This document shows positions 7,322 through 17,200 of a stretch of DNA of 33,375 nucleotides, piece after piece; positions within the stretch are counted from its first letter, which is position 1, and every line of letters begins with the position of its first letter. The position numbers were made by a program, and so were the translations under genes. Source of the DNA: Acidobacteria bacterium AH-259-O06 (GTDB taxonomy: Bacteria > Acidobacteriota > UBA6911 > RPQK01 > JADFOI01); NCBI GenBank assembly GCA_027717865.1, contig JALLOM010000005.1, forward strand, positions 1 to 33,375. The letters run 5' to 3'. The notes under the pieces were generated by a model. It saw only the letters and a list, made by a program, of their open reading frames with translations. It searched no databases and was not told the origin of the DNA.

Positions 7322-8554
7322 ATGCCAACGGCAAAGTTGACTGACAGGCTGCTAAAGAACCTGAAAACGGAAAAAACGGTTGACGAGTTTTGGGACAAGG
7401 CCTTCCCGGGCTCTTTCGGAGTACGAGTGATGAAGGGCGGTCGCAAGACGTTTGTCTTCATGTACAGAACCGGCGGCCGCAGGCGCAGAATGAAGCTGGG
7501 AACTTATCCGGCGCGGAGTCTGGCGGAGGCCAGGCAGCAGGCGTTCGACCTGCTGGGTGCAGTGGAGCGAGGGGAAGACCCGGCGGAAAAGCGCAAGCAG
7601 GAACGCAACGCCGGCACGTTCGAGGAGCTGGCGCAGTTATATCTTGAGATGCACGCCAGACCGCACAAGAAACCGGCCAGCATCAAAGAAGACACCCGCA
7701 TTTTCCACACATACCTACTGCCAGCCTGGGGCAGAAGGAAGTTTCAGTCCATCACGCGCTCGGATGTAATCCGTCTTCTCGATGAAGTTAAGTTCAAACG
7801 CAGGGCGCCGGTAATGGCCAACAGGGTTAAGGCGTTGACAAGTACCATCTTCAATTTCGCGGCCAGGAAGGCGCTGGTGCCGGAGACATTTGCAAATCCT
7901 TGTGCCAATGTCGAGCAGCCGACCAGGGAGAAGAGCCGGGACCGCGTGCTGAGCGACGATGAAATCACGGCACTGTGGAAAGACCTGGAGAACCGAGCGG
8001 AACCTACCGCCTCCATCTACCGGCTAATACTTCTGACGGCCCAGAGGCCGGGGGAAGTGAAGGCCATGCGGTGGAGTAGTATTGATAGTGAGAACATCTG
8101 GACCATCCCGCCCACCGAAACTAAAAACGAGCGGGAACACAAGGTTCCCCTGTCATCTCATGCTCTGGCTGTCATCGAGCAACTACGACCCCTGACTGGG
8201 GATACAGAATTTGTCTTTGCGGCACCCAGTGGTGGACACATCAAGTGGCTCCAAAAGATGAGCCAGCGGATTCAAAAAAACGTGGGCTTCAATTTTCGCC
8301 CCCATGACTTACGCCGAACCTGCGCCACCAACCTCAGCAAACTGGGTGTTGATGATGTCACTATTGCCACAATCCTCAATCACTCATGGCCATTGCGTCA
8401 CATGACGGCCGTGTACAACCGGTGGGAAAGGCTGCCGGAAATGAAGCGGGCGTTGGAGCGTTGGGGAGCACGTCTTGATCAGATCCTCAAAGGAGAGCCG
8501 GGGAAGGTCGTAAATATCGGCTTAAATAAGAAGGTGAGCGCCGAGCACGCCTGA
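7322..8554 (+). CDS. int: P4-type tyrosine integrase of element 1
   Basis: The 410-residue protein begins with an arm-binding DUF4102-type domain (KLTDRLLKNLK, then SFGVRVMKGGRKTFVFMYR and KLGTYPARSLAEAR), followed by a SAM-like core-binding domain (about 100-200) and the catalytic domain. Catalytic residues seen are R242 (AQRPGEV), H328 and R331 (HDLRRT), H354 (NHSW) and nucleophile Y365 (VYNRW). ATG 7322 is preferred over the GTG at 7316 because AGGAG lies five bases upstream of it. The gene lies 180 bases inside the left attachment site and reads into the element, the usual P4-island layout. It is expected to recombine at the 15-bp anticodon stem-loop core. Confidence 0.95.
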   Translation: MPTAKLTDRLLKNLKTEKTVDEFWDKAFPGSFGVRVMKGGRKTFVFMYRTGGRRRRMKLGTYPARSLAEARQQAFDLLGAVERGEDPAEKRKQERNAGTFEELAQLYLEMHARPHKKPASIKEDTRIFHTYLLPAWGRRKFQSITRSDVIRLLDEVKFKRRAPVMANRVKALTSTIFNFAARKALVPETFANPCANVEQPTREKSRDRVLSDDEITALWKDLENRAEPTASIYRLILLTAQRPGEVKAMRWSSIDSENIWTIPPTETKNEREHKVPLSSHALAVIEQLRPLTGDTEFVFAAPSGGHIKWLQKMSQRIQKNVGFNFRPHDLRRTCATNLSKLGVDDVTIATILNHSWPLRHMTAVYNRWERLPEMKRALERWGARLDQILKGEPGKVVNIGLNKKVSAEHA

Positions 8555-8567
8555 CGGCCAGTGTAAG

Positions 8568-9800
8568 ATGCTGGTCTGCAAAACTATTGTGGAGCGAAGG
8601 ATTACCCTCACGGAAAGCAATGCACCGCGTGTTTTTGGTCGGTTTGTTGAATGGTTGGGGAGAGCCGAGATCAAACAGAGCCTGACATCGGTTCGTCGCG
8701 AACTACAGACAGAGCAAGGTCTGTATTTGAAGAAGTGGGTCGAGCCGAAAAACCGATGGTGGATGGAGCTTTCCAAAGCCGTTGAAATAAACCGAAAAGG
8801 CCAGCGATTTGTGGGTCGGGTCAATGAAATGTCCTGGTTCTTTGAAACAGCAAGCTACATGTCACGGCTCTACCCCGGTATGCCACGTGATAAACGGAAG
8901 GAGTTCCGACAGCGAATTCTCGGCTCCGACAACGTTACGCCCGTCCTGACAGAAATCAACATGGCTGCCCACTTCTGGCAGATGGGTTTCGATTTGGAGT
9001 GGGCGGAACCGAAGACACAGGGGGAGAGAATTCCCGAGTTCATCTGTAAGAGCGCCCAGCTAAGTTACGATGTGGACTGCAAAACCAAAACCGTAGACGC
9101 TGGGCGAATGGTTGCACGGCCCAGCTTCTACAAGCTCGTTGATCTGATAGTAGAACGGCTTCGGAGAAGGGGTCTCCATGGCGATATCCTGATAGTCACT
9201 CCAGATCATCTCCCGAGCAGTGCCGAGTGGCAAGCATCAGTTGTTGACGCCGTTAGCGACCAAGGACCGGGCGGACCGAAGGAGCTCCTACTTGACGACG
9301 GGACATCAATAATTACCTCGTTGGCAACAGAAGATGTCCTTGCCTCAAAGCAAGAAATTGACTCAAGGCTAGCCTCCCGCCAGCGATTTACTCATGCCGC
9401 GGTCCACCCAGTAGACACGATAGGAACAGATTACGTAAATCCTATTATTGTCTATGCACAAAGCCGCAGAAACGATGCGTTTCGGAAAAGCGTACTAAAG
9501 GATTTAAGAGAAGCACGGCGGCAACTTTCCGGAGAACGGGCAGGAATCATCGTGTGCTTCGTACCGGAAGTCGAGGATTTCGGCAAGGTAGCAAGTGAGT
9601 CTGCCCTGAGGGCAGTGGCCGAAAAGTTCTTCGAAAAGCATGCCGCGGATTCCGTTTACGGCGTCACCTTCATTTCCGACAGGAAGATTGAGACAACGAA
9701 TAGGTTTGTCGAGACCCTGTATCCTGCCATAACGTTCTACAATTCCCACTATGATCCGAAATGGGGACGTGCGACACTCTACATGGCAACCTCATTTTGA
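8568..9800 (+). CDS. unknown 410-aa protein with a PD-(D/E)XK nuclease-like motif
   Basis: No named family was recognised. The region around 125-175 has the layout of a PD-(D/E)XK nuclease core: a helix with a Glu (VLTEINMAAHFWQMG, E129), then PEF at 156-158 and DVDCKTKT with D170 and K172, which would be the acidic residue and the D-x-K pair. Flanking parts are helical, with a second alpha/beta part (about 185-390). The gene starts 13 bases after the integrase stop without a clear ribosome site, so it may share the integrase transcript. A single-gene cargo directly behind an island integrase is a typical place for anti-phage genes. The nuclease reading is inferred from motif spacing; a DNA-binding role without cleavage is possible. 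Confidence 0.6.
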   Translation: MLVCKTIVERRITLTESNAPRVFGRFVEWLGRAEIKQSLTSVRRELQTEQGLYLKKWVEPKNRWWMELSKAVEINRKGQRFVGRVNEMSWFFETASYMSRLYPGMPRDKRKEFRQRILGSDNVTPVLTEINMAAHFWQMGFDLEWAEPKTQGERIPEFICKSAQLSYDVDCKTKTVDAGRMVARPSFYKLVDLIVERLRRRGLHGDILIVTPDHLPSSAEWQASVVDAVSDQGPGGPKELLLDDGTSIITSLATEDVLASKQEIDSRLASRQRFTHAAVHPVDTIGTDYVNPIIVYAQSRRNDAFRKSVLKDLREARRQLSGERAGIIVCFVPEVEDFGKVASESALRAVAEKFFEKHAADSVYGVTFISDRKIETTNRFVETLYPAITFYNSHYDPKWGRATLYMATSF

Positions 9801-9955
9801 GCCTACGGATTTACTCCCATCGAACCACCGGCTCACGTAACCTGGGAATCTGGTCAGTCGTGACAGGGCTTCATTGAACCATTTGTGAACAATTTGCTGC
9901 TGGATACCGTATCAGATGAGACCCGGCAAGGGGAACCGCCGGCATCACTGGCATC

Positions 9956-10402
9956 TCACCTAACAAACAGCTTCGTCTCCGTTATCGAACGACGCCCTGG
10001 CCACGCGTGGGTTAGGAGTCGATTCGGATTGCCTTGAAATAATCCGTTTCTTTGGTTGTAGTTCCTGCGCTGTTGCATCTCAGTTTTCCAACATCTCTTG
10101 CAAACCCACACCTCTAAAAGTCTGACCCCGGGGCCGGGGATCTTGGCGCAATCTGAAGACTTCCCGCAGGCAGTGCAGTCCATCCGTTTCTGGAGAATGA
10201 CCGTTATTTTCTCGACCCATCCATTAGGGAAGCGCTTAGCCTCAGACTCATCAACATGGATGACTTGGAGGCGCCGCCGTTTTCTGGGGTCCAATATCTC
10301 CTCCCTGATCCGCCCGCTCTTTAAGATGTAGTGGCCCTCGCTCACGATCCGTACTACTGGCCCGTCCTGTCCTTTTTTCATGTTCGATGTGAAGCGTAGC
10401 AT
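9956..10402 (-). CDS. hypothetical protein with a Cys4 zinc-finger motif
   Basis: The product is 148 residues from ATG 10402 or 141 from ATG 10381; neither start has a clear ribosome site. The centre has paired cysteines (DCTACGKSSDC, then VWVCKRCWK) that would form a zinc ribbon. The first half looks like a small beta domain (VVRIVSEGHYILKSGRI). The C-terminus is basic. It is transcribed against all other genes of element 1, from the region just upstream of the AlpA-like gene, so the two may be divergently regulated. A regulatory role is possible but not shown. Confidence 0.5.
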   Translation of the reverse strand: MLRFTSNMKKGQDGPVVRIVSEGHYILKSGRIREEILDPRKRRRLQVIHVDESEAKRFPNGWVEKITVILQKRMDCTACGKSSDCAKIPGPGVRLLEVWVCKRCWKTEMQQRRNYNQRNGLFQGNPNRLLTHAWPGRRSITETKLFVR

Positions 10403-10422
10403 GTCGGTATGAAACGAAATGT

Positions 10423-10430
10423 GATATAAT
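10423..10430 (+). promoter_or_regulatory. extended -10 promoter upstream of the AlpA-like gene
   Basis: TGATATAAT is an extended -10 (TGn followed by the consensus TATAAT at 10425-10430). No good -35 is seen, which extended -10 promoters can do without. The leader to the AlpA-like start is about 170 bases. It contains small hairpins, for example CCGCA/TGCGG at 10447-10475 and GAGCCT/AGGCTC at 10537-10556. Confidence 0.45.
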
Positions 10431-10608
10431 AATGGAAATAGTACATCCGCAGCATCGTCTTTTGCGGTTCTGCGGAAGGAACAGTAAAATTTGAACGGCC
10501 TACGTGGTCAAACGGGGGGAACCCTGAATAAGGGGAGAGCCTAAGAGGCGAGGCTCCCAGAAGACCCGATATGGACCCATGGCACGCCTAATCAAAAGGA
10601 GCCGTGTC

Positions 10609-10812
10609 ATGAGTCTCAAACTCCTCACCCAAAAAGAAGTCAGTAACCTCGTCGGTCTCTCTCGCACAACGATCTGGAGATTGGAGCGCGCAGGCCAATT
10701 CCCGCGCCGTCTCCAGGTTTCCACAAAGGCCGTCCGCTGGAATCAAGCCGAAATCTTCGACTGGATCAATTCTAGGCCATTGGCAGGAACGGAGGCCAAC
10801 CATGGGGTATGA
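10609..10812 (+). CDS. AlpA-like HTH regulator or excisionase
   Basis: The 67-residue protein contains LLTQKEVSNLVGLSRTTIWR, a MerR-like helix-turn-helix, then a wing (AGQFPRRLQVSTKAVRWNQA) and EIFDWINSRP. This is the signature of the AlpA/prophage CP4-57 regulator family. Members activate integrase genes or act as excisionases in P4-like islands. ATG 10609 is chosen because AAAAGGAG sits seven bases upstream. The 3' end overlaps the start of the prim-pol gene by 11 bases, so the two are translated together. Confidence 0.9.
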   Translation: MSLKLLTQKEVSNLVGLSRTTIWRLERAGQFPRRLQVSTKAVRWNQAEIFDWINSRPLAGTEANHGV

Positions 10813-13150
10813 GCCAGTTAAAGCGAATCATTCTGGTGCTTCACTCCCGCAGAATCCTGCCGGTCCTCAAATCACATGCAGCCGAATCTTGGATAGTGCT
10901 CTGGCCTACGCCCGAAAAGGGTGGAAAATCTTCCCCCTGCACTCCCCCGTTGGCGATGGGTGTACTTGCAATAACCCCAAGTGCAAGGCTATCGGTAAAC
11001 ACCCCCGCACACGCAACGGCCACAAGGACGCCACGACGGACCCTGAGCAGATAAAACGCTGGTGGACCCAATGGCCGGCTGCGAATATCGGCATGCCCAC
11101 CGGCAGAGAGTCGGGGATAGTTGTGCTGGATATGGACCCGAGAAACGGCGGCGCTGAGTCTTTTTACCGCCTCCAGGAAGAGCACGGCAGACTGCCCGAT
11201 ACGTTGAGCCAGAAGACGGGAGGGCAGGGGGATCAGTGGTTTTTCCAGTATCCGGCGGAGAGCGTGGTTCGGAGCCGGAACGGAATCCGTCCAGGAATCG
11301 ATATCAAAGCCGACGGGGGTTACGTGGTGTTACCACCGAGCCTCCATGCAAGCGGAAGGCGGTATGAGTGGTTAAGAGACCCGGAGAAAGTGCCGATAGG
11401 TGACTGGCGGCCAGACCTGTTTTCGGATTACGAGGCGAGGCCGGAACAGGCGCGGCCCTTGCCAGAGAAAATCTCCGAAGGCCAGCGGAACACAATCCTC
11501 ACATCCTTAGCTGGATCGATGCGACAGCGAGGGGCCAAAGAAAAAGCAATACTGGCGGCGCTAGAGGTCGAGAACGCCCGGTGTGAGCCGCCGCTTGAAC
11601 GCCGGGAGCTACAAAGCATTGCGGCGAGTATATCAAGATATAAGCCGGGTTCTTCTGAAGCGATCCAGTGGCCGGAGCTGCGTGATCTCCCGGCTGCCAG
11701 GCCGGCGGTTCCATCCTTGCCCGTCGAGATGATACCGGAGGCGCTGCGGCAGTGGATCAGCGACATTGCGGGTCGTGCCTGTATCCCCCTGGAAATGGTG
11801 ATCTGTCCGGCGCTTGTCGGACTCGGCGCGATTGTGGGCCGCTCGGTTGGGATCAAGCCAAGCGAGTTTGATGATTACCTTGTAGTTCCGAATCTCTGGG
11901 GAGGAATCATCGCCAGGCCAGGTGCGATGAAAACCTACGCCATCACTGAGGCACTGAAACCAGTCACTCGGCTAGCGGCACTGGCGCACGAGGAGTATGA
12001 GGCAACGGCAAACCTATCAGATGCTCACATCGACAGGATCAAGAGCGAGATTGACTCCATCAGGGGCGATATGAAAAAGGCGGCCAAGACTGGGGAAGGA
12101 CTCGACGAGCTGGAGGCGGAATTGGGCGAGAAGAAAGCCGAATTGAGGCAGGCGGAGGTGTATGAGAAACGCTACGTGACGCAAGATCCCACGGTGGAGA
12201 AGATCGGGGAATTGCTCAGACACAACCCCCGCGGATTGTTGCTCTCCCGGGATGAGCTGGCTGGCTGGCTTCGGACTCTGGAAAAATCGGGTCGGGAAGG
12301 TGACCGGGAATTTTACCTGGAGGCATGGAATGGTACAGGAAGCTATACCTTCGACCGCATAGGCCGGGGGACCGTTCGCGTTGATGGCCTTTGTCTGTCC
12401 ATCGTGGGCGGAATCCAGCCGGGAAAGTTATCCGCATACATAGAACGTGCAATCCGAGGGGATGCCGGCGCAGATGGCTTACTTCAAAGGCTCCAGGTGA
12501 TGGTGTGGCCGGATGATTTCAGGGACTGGGCAAAACCGGACAGCCATCCTGACGCTGGGGCGAGGGAGCGGGCTTTTCAGGTGTTCAAAACACTGGCCGA
12601 GTTGCACATCGAGCCCCAGAGCGGCGGGGAGATCCCCTTCCTGAGATTTGACCCTGAAGCACAAGTGCTTTTCGACGCCTGGAGAGGCGAACTGGAAAAG
12701 AGGCTCCGAGGGGACGAACTGAAGAACACGCCAGCCTTCGAGGCGCATCTGAGCAAATACCGTTCCTTGATGCCTTCGCTGGCGCTTCTGTTTCACCTGA
12801 TCCACGGCGGATCTCATGATGTTTGTCTCGATTGTGCCCGATTGGCGGCTGGGTGGTGCGAGTATCTGGAGCACCACGCAAAGAAAATCTATGCTGAGGA
12901 ACTGGCACCAGGACTCGGCGGCGCTCATGCTCTTGCAGTAAAAATTCGGCAGGGAGCCGTCAAGGACGGTGACAGTATCCGTGACACCTACCGGCATAAA
13001 TGGGGAGGATTGACAAACGCCGAGAGTGTGTCGGCTGCACTTGAGGTTCTCCACGATGCCGGATGGATAAGAATCGAGACTGTCCAAACCGGCGGCAGAG
13101 ATTCCGAAATCATCCGGCTGCATCCGGAACTTGGAGGCGAAAAGCAATGA
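10802..13150 (+). CDS. prim-pol / PriCT-1 / DUF3987 replication protein
   Basis: The 782-residue protein has three parts. Residues about 28-215 form a bifunctional primase-polymerase domain: YARKGWKIFPLHS, GKHPRTRNGHKDATTD, NIGMPTGRESGIVVLDMDP (catalytic Asp pair) and GIDIKADGGYVVLPPS. Residues about 225-285 (ISEGQRNTILTSLAGSMRQR to ELQSIAASISRY) are a PriCT-1-like linker. The rest is a DUF3987 ATPase-like domain with IIARPGAMKT as a degenerate Walker A and LLLSRDELAGWLRTL. Such proteins start replication of P4-like satellites and integrative elements. The gene is coupled to the AlpA-like gene before it and to the next gene by an ATGA overlap. Confidence 0.93.
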   Translation: MGYEPVKANHSGASLPQNPAGPQITCSRILDSALAYARKGWKIFPLHSPVGDGCTCNNPKCKAIGKHPRTRNGHKDATTDPEQIKRWWTQWPAANIGMPTGRESGIVVLDMDPRNGGAESFYRLQEEHGRLPDTLSQKTGGQGDQWFFQYPAESVVRSRNGIRPGIDIKADGGYVVLPPSLHASGRRYEWLRDPEKVPIGDWRPDLFSDYEARPEQARPLPEKISEGQRNTILTSLAGSMRQRGAKEKAILAALEVENARCEPPLERRELQSIAASISRYKPGSSEAIQWPELRDLPAARPAVPSLPVEMIPEALRQWISDIAGRACIPLEMVICPALVGLGAIVGRSVGIKPSEFDDYLVVPNLWGGIIARPGAMKTYAITEALKPVTRLAALAHEEYEATANLSDAHIDRIKSEIDSIRGDMKKAAKTGEGLDELEAELGEKKAELRQAEVYEKRYVTQDPTVEKIGELLRHNPRGLLLSRDELAGWLRTLEKSGREGDREFYLEAWNGTGSYTFDRIGRGTVRVDGLCLSIVGGIQPGKLSAYIERAIRGDAGADGLLQRLQVMVWPDDFRDWAKPDSHPDAGARERAFQVFKTLAELHIEPQSGGEIPFLRFDPEAQVLFDAWRGELEKRLRGDELKNTPAFEAHLSKYRSLMPSLALLFHLIHGGSHDVCLDCARLAAGWCEYLEHHAKKIYAEELAPGLGGAHALAVKIRQGAVKDGDSIRDTYRHKWGGLTNAESVSAALEVLHDAGWIRIETVQTGGRDSEIIRLHPELGGEKQ

Positions 13151-13599
13151 GCAGTTTTCAGTCCAAGTGGATGGAATTTTCACCACGAACGTCCAAAGAA
13201 CGTGTTGACAAAAGTGACAAAAGCCCTTCTGTCAGTTTTGTCAAGTCGATTTCAGAGCATGGTCAGCAAAAAAACGGCAAGCAGGCCGACCATTCCTGGC
13301 AGGACTTCTACCCGGACTTGGATCCGGCGGACTTTGAAATTGAGGAGACGGCTGGCGGCATATCAGGAAGAAAGGCGAAGGGGAACGTGGCCGGGACGGT
13401 CGGTTTCTTTATTCCCTGGGAGAGACTGAAGGAAGGACCAGCCGGCCAGGTCGAAGACCCCGGGGAGTGGGAGACTTCCGAGCTGCGCATTCCCAGCCAG
13501 GTGAAAGCCAATTTTGTTGACGTGTGGAGCCTGTGGCGGAGGCGGTGCGGTGTGGGCTTCCGCTTTCGCTTCCTGCGGTGCGAAAGGGCCGGCGGATAA
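13147..13599 (+). CDS. small hypothetical protein coupled to the prim-pol gene
   Basis: The start ATG overlaps the prim-pol stop (ATGA). The 150-residue product has a Lys/Ser-rich opening (SKERVDKSDKSPSVSF) of a kind that recurs behind replication genes in integrative elements. The last 30 residues (VWSLWRRRCGVGFRFRFLRC) look unlike a folded C-terminus, so the original gene may have been cut by the insertion that left the IS6 fragment just downstream. Function unknown. Confidence 0.55.
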   Translation: MSSFQSKWMEFSPRTSKERVDKSDKSPSVSFVKSISEHGQQKNGKQADHSWQDFYPDLDPADFEIEETAGGISGRKAKGNVAGTVGFFIPWERLKEGPAGQVEDPGEWETSELRIPSQVKANFVDVWSLWRRRCGVGFRFRFLRCERAGG

Positions 13600-13697
13600 G
13601 CCAATGAGAGATGCAAACCTGCACCGAAGGACACAGACCACCGGATAACATCCAACAGCTTTGTCCAAGTTGAGCGGCCATCAGCGATAATCACTCG

Positions 13698-13841
13698 ATG
13701 AAATCACTGTATCGAGGCCATCGTTTTCCACCCGAAATCATCAGCCACGCCGTTTGGCTCTACTACCGCTTCACCCTCAGCTTTCGAGACGTGGAGGATC
13801 TGCTGGCGGAACGAGGGATAAACGGGTCAAGAGAGGGTTAA
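13698..13841 (+). pseudogene. IS6-family transposase, 5' fragment
   Basis: The 47-codon frame starting MKSLYRGHRFPPEIISHAVW and continuing with LYYRFTLSFRDVEDLLAERG is the characteristic N-terminus of IS6-family transposases. After the Gly-Ile that normally leads into the HTH the similarity stops and a TAA follows. The DDE domain is absent. I could not find IS6 terminal repeats around it. It shows that element 1 has been hit by insertion and deletion. Confidence 0.8.
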
Positions 13842-14235
13842 GAAGCGGGTGAGGCTGAGTTGGAGGGAAAATGGAAGTCCCAGAAGATGATCCATCGATT
13901 CTACCTATTCCTGGGTCTCGTGGACTGGTTTCCAGACGGGCGTTCCATGGGTGGCGAGAGTTGAGAGCAGGGTTCGAAGTAGTGCCAAGATCATGTCGGC
14001 CAATGATGAGCGAGGTCGGGCCTAAGTTCAATGAGCTCAGGCGGTACGGAATAAATAGAAACATTTCCACGAAGGACGCCCGGCTGTGCATTACTCCGGA
14101 CTCGTCTTTCACCTCGCCAGCTAAGATGCCTACCAAAATATTGATTGTCTTGAAAATAAGTGGTCACAAGAATATCCTGGTTGCATAAGCATTACAGAAG
14201 CTTAATTTTGGAGCGTCTGTAACTTCAAAAAGTCG
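13842..14235. other. 394-bp gap without a recognisable gene
   Basis: A plus-strand frame (13871-14188) has no ribosome site and no familiar motif, so it is not called. The stretch probably combines debris of the IS event with the promoter region of the helicase gene. Confidence 0.4.
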
Positions 14236-17200
14236 ATGACTAATGGTGTGTCCGCTCAGGAGGAAGCTATCCGCAATCAGGGCATAGCCTTATTCACCTT
14301 TCTAAAGGAACTGACTCAATTGCGGACTAGAACGATTCGCGACATTGACCAGTATGATGAGATTCTCTGGTTTAGCGAGATCCCTCGAGAACCCCAGTGC
14401 CACTGTTCAACTTGGTATAAAGGTGCCGAGGGGGGAACTTCTGATGCTTGGCTAGAAGTTCACAAACCTGAGTTGAGACCACCTCCGGATCCCGGGACTG
14501 AACTCTCGCCGTGGCTCGTCATGGGTCAGATTGAAGATTCCTCTGGGGATTTCCCTGAACTTCGCTCTGAGATCTCGGTCGAAAATGAGATTGGCGAGGA
14601 GAGGCAATTTGAACGGAGACGCATCGAGGAATATCCACAGATAAAGGAACTTTGGGAAAGCTATATTGAGAGTGCCTGGTGGCCGTGGGCGGAGGTTGAT
14701 CGGCGACTACAAGCCGTGCAGCGGGTTTATACAAGGTTGTTTTCCATCTATCAAAAACAGCAGCGGCTAGGCGAGCAGTACGAAGTAGTGCTTGGACTAG
14801 GTCTCCTCTCCTGGAAGACATCAGAAGGACACCATATCAGGCGACACATCGTTACAGCCCAGACAGACCTACAGTTCGAATTGTCTCGCGGAATAATAAG
14901 CGTGGGTCCTGCTGGAGAGGGAGCTAACCTGGCCTTGGAACAGGATATGCTTGATCCAAAGTTTCGTCCCGATGTCAACGAACTCAACGCATTCGAAGGC
15001 CAGTTAAAAGAGATTGGTGACGATATTTGGAATGGGGTGAACCTCGAGTCCCTACTTTCCAGTTGGATTCACGCAGTATCTCCAAGTGGTACTTTCGAGG
15101 ACAGTTTGCTAGCGTCGCCAGGCGTCGCGGAAGAGCCCAGGCTTCATTGGGCACCTGCGATCCTGCTTCGTAAGCGCTCAGAGCGTTCCTTCCTGAAGGC
15201 ATTCGAAGAAATTCTCAGGCAGTTAGAGAGCGACACGCCTGTGCCGAATGGGGTTGCCCAGTTCGTAAGTGTGACGTCTGATTCGGAGGGGACTCAGAAT
15301 AGCTTGGGGACTTCGCAACAGAACGGAGATTCCGGCGAGCTGTATTTCCCTCTAGAGTCGAACGAGGCACAGAGGCAAATCATTGAACGTCTCCAAAGTC
15401 ACCAAGGAGTGTTGGTTCAGGGACCACCAGGCACTGGAAAGTCCCACACCATTGTAAATCTTGTCTGCCACCTGCTGGCTACTGGCCAGCGAGTCCTGGT
15501 AACTAGCCACACTGCGAGAGCCCTCCGTGTGCTCCGCCACTACATTCAAGAAAAAGTGCCGGCTATCGCTCCTTTGGCGGTTGTGGTGCTGGGAGACGAT
15601 CGGGAAAGTTTGCAAGCCATGGAAGAATCAGTCCAGGGTATCACCGATCGCCATAATTACTGGGAGCCAACCGAAAGTGACAAGTTGATTGTCCGCTTAG
15701 AAGAGGAGCTCGATACAACACGGCGAGATGAAGCATCAGTGTTAGGAAATCTGCGGAGTATCCGAGAGGCCGAAACTTATGTCCACCCGCGTATTTTTGA
15801 AAACTACGAAGGGACACTTCAACGAATCGCAACAAGGCTTCATGGTGACTCCGATAAATATAGCTGGTTCACCGACACACTTTCAGATGATGCTGAACTC
15901 CCCCTCCGACCAGCCGAGTTGTCAGAGCTTCTATCGCTGCTGCGTGATGGCGAACTTGCTAGTGATCGCTTGCACGATGATGTCATCGATCCGGAGAATC
16001 TAGAGCCTCCAGAGACGGTGACTCAGCTTATAAGAGACGAAACAGAAATGCGGAGAAAGTTTGATGCTGCCGAGTCAGCCCGAAATCATCCAGGCTATCC
16101 CGGGCTTAGGAAGGCGAGTTCTGAGGTTAGACAGAATCTGTCTAAGAAACTTCTGGCTTTGGTTCACAACTCTGACCGTGTAACCAGGCATATCCAACCA
16201 TGGACCAAAAAGGCAGTCACAGAGATTCTGGGGGATCGCGATAGAGCCTGGCGACACCTGTTCGAGACTACGAAAGCCGCAACTGCGAAGATCGGTGACC
16301 GAGCTCGCTGGGTTGACTCAACTACGGTCACTGGTCTAGAAAAGCGCGATTATTCAATCGTAAGAGCGGACGCACAAGCCCTCCTCACGCATCTAGAGCG
16401 AGGTGGAAGGTGGGGCTTTGGGCCTTTCAGGCCGAATCCAGTCAAGAACGGACTTTATCTGATAAAGGGAATACGTTTGGATGGCCAGTTGTGTAACAAG
16501 CTGCACTTACTCCAAGAGTTGGTTCACTGGTTAGTTGCTAGGCAACAAATCATAATATTACAGAAAATCTGGAAACCATATACTGAGGTCCCGCAAGGGA
16601 CGGTTTCTGACCAAGTTGCCCACTATGAGGATATGTGTGAACCGCTGGAAGAGGCTATCTCCCTCCATTCAGAGAAGAAAGAAATTCAGGAACTGATCCC
16701 GGGTATCCCAGGATTATCTGAGCCGACTTGGCATGAACTCGAGAGTCTGCAATCTTTGCTGGCAGCATCAAAGGCGGTAGATCTCGAGCTGGATCTTTTG
16801 GAGGCGACTCGCCAACTTGATGAAGTGGCGGAGACTTACGAGTCTCTTTTTGATCTGGCTAGTAGTGTTGAGGTGAGATGCTTAGTCGATGCTGTGCGCG
16901 GACGGGACGGGGGAACCTACGCCCAACAATATTCCTCTATTACCAAGAGACATACTGCGCGATTGTCTAGGTTGCGACGTGACGACCTCTTGACTCGATT
17001 GGCATCGGGTGCTCCCCTCCTTGCAAAGGCCGTCTCAGAAACCCCAGAGGAGGTCGTGTGGGATGAGCGCATCGAAAACTTGAATCTAGCTTGGAATTGG
17101 TCCAAGGCAGTACGGTGGATAAATCGCATGTGTGACTCTCAAGCCGAGGAGCAACTCCGTCTGCAACTGGATGAAGCTCGAAATCGGGCCCAAAAACGGC

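Noticed and set aside
12479-13186. 235-codon minus-strand frame
   Set aside because: Antisense shadow of the DUF3987 part of the prim-pol gene, with no start signal.
13871-14188. 105-codon frame before the helicase gene
   Set aside because: No ribosome site or motif; it lies in debris behind the IS6 fragment.
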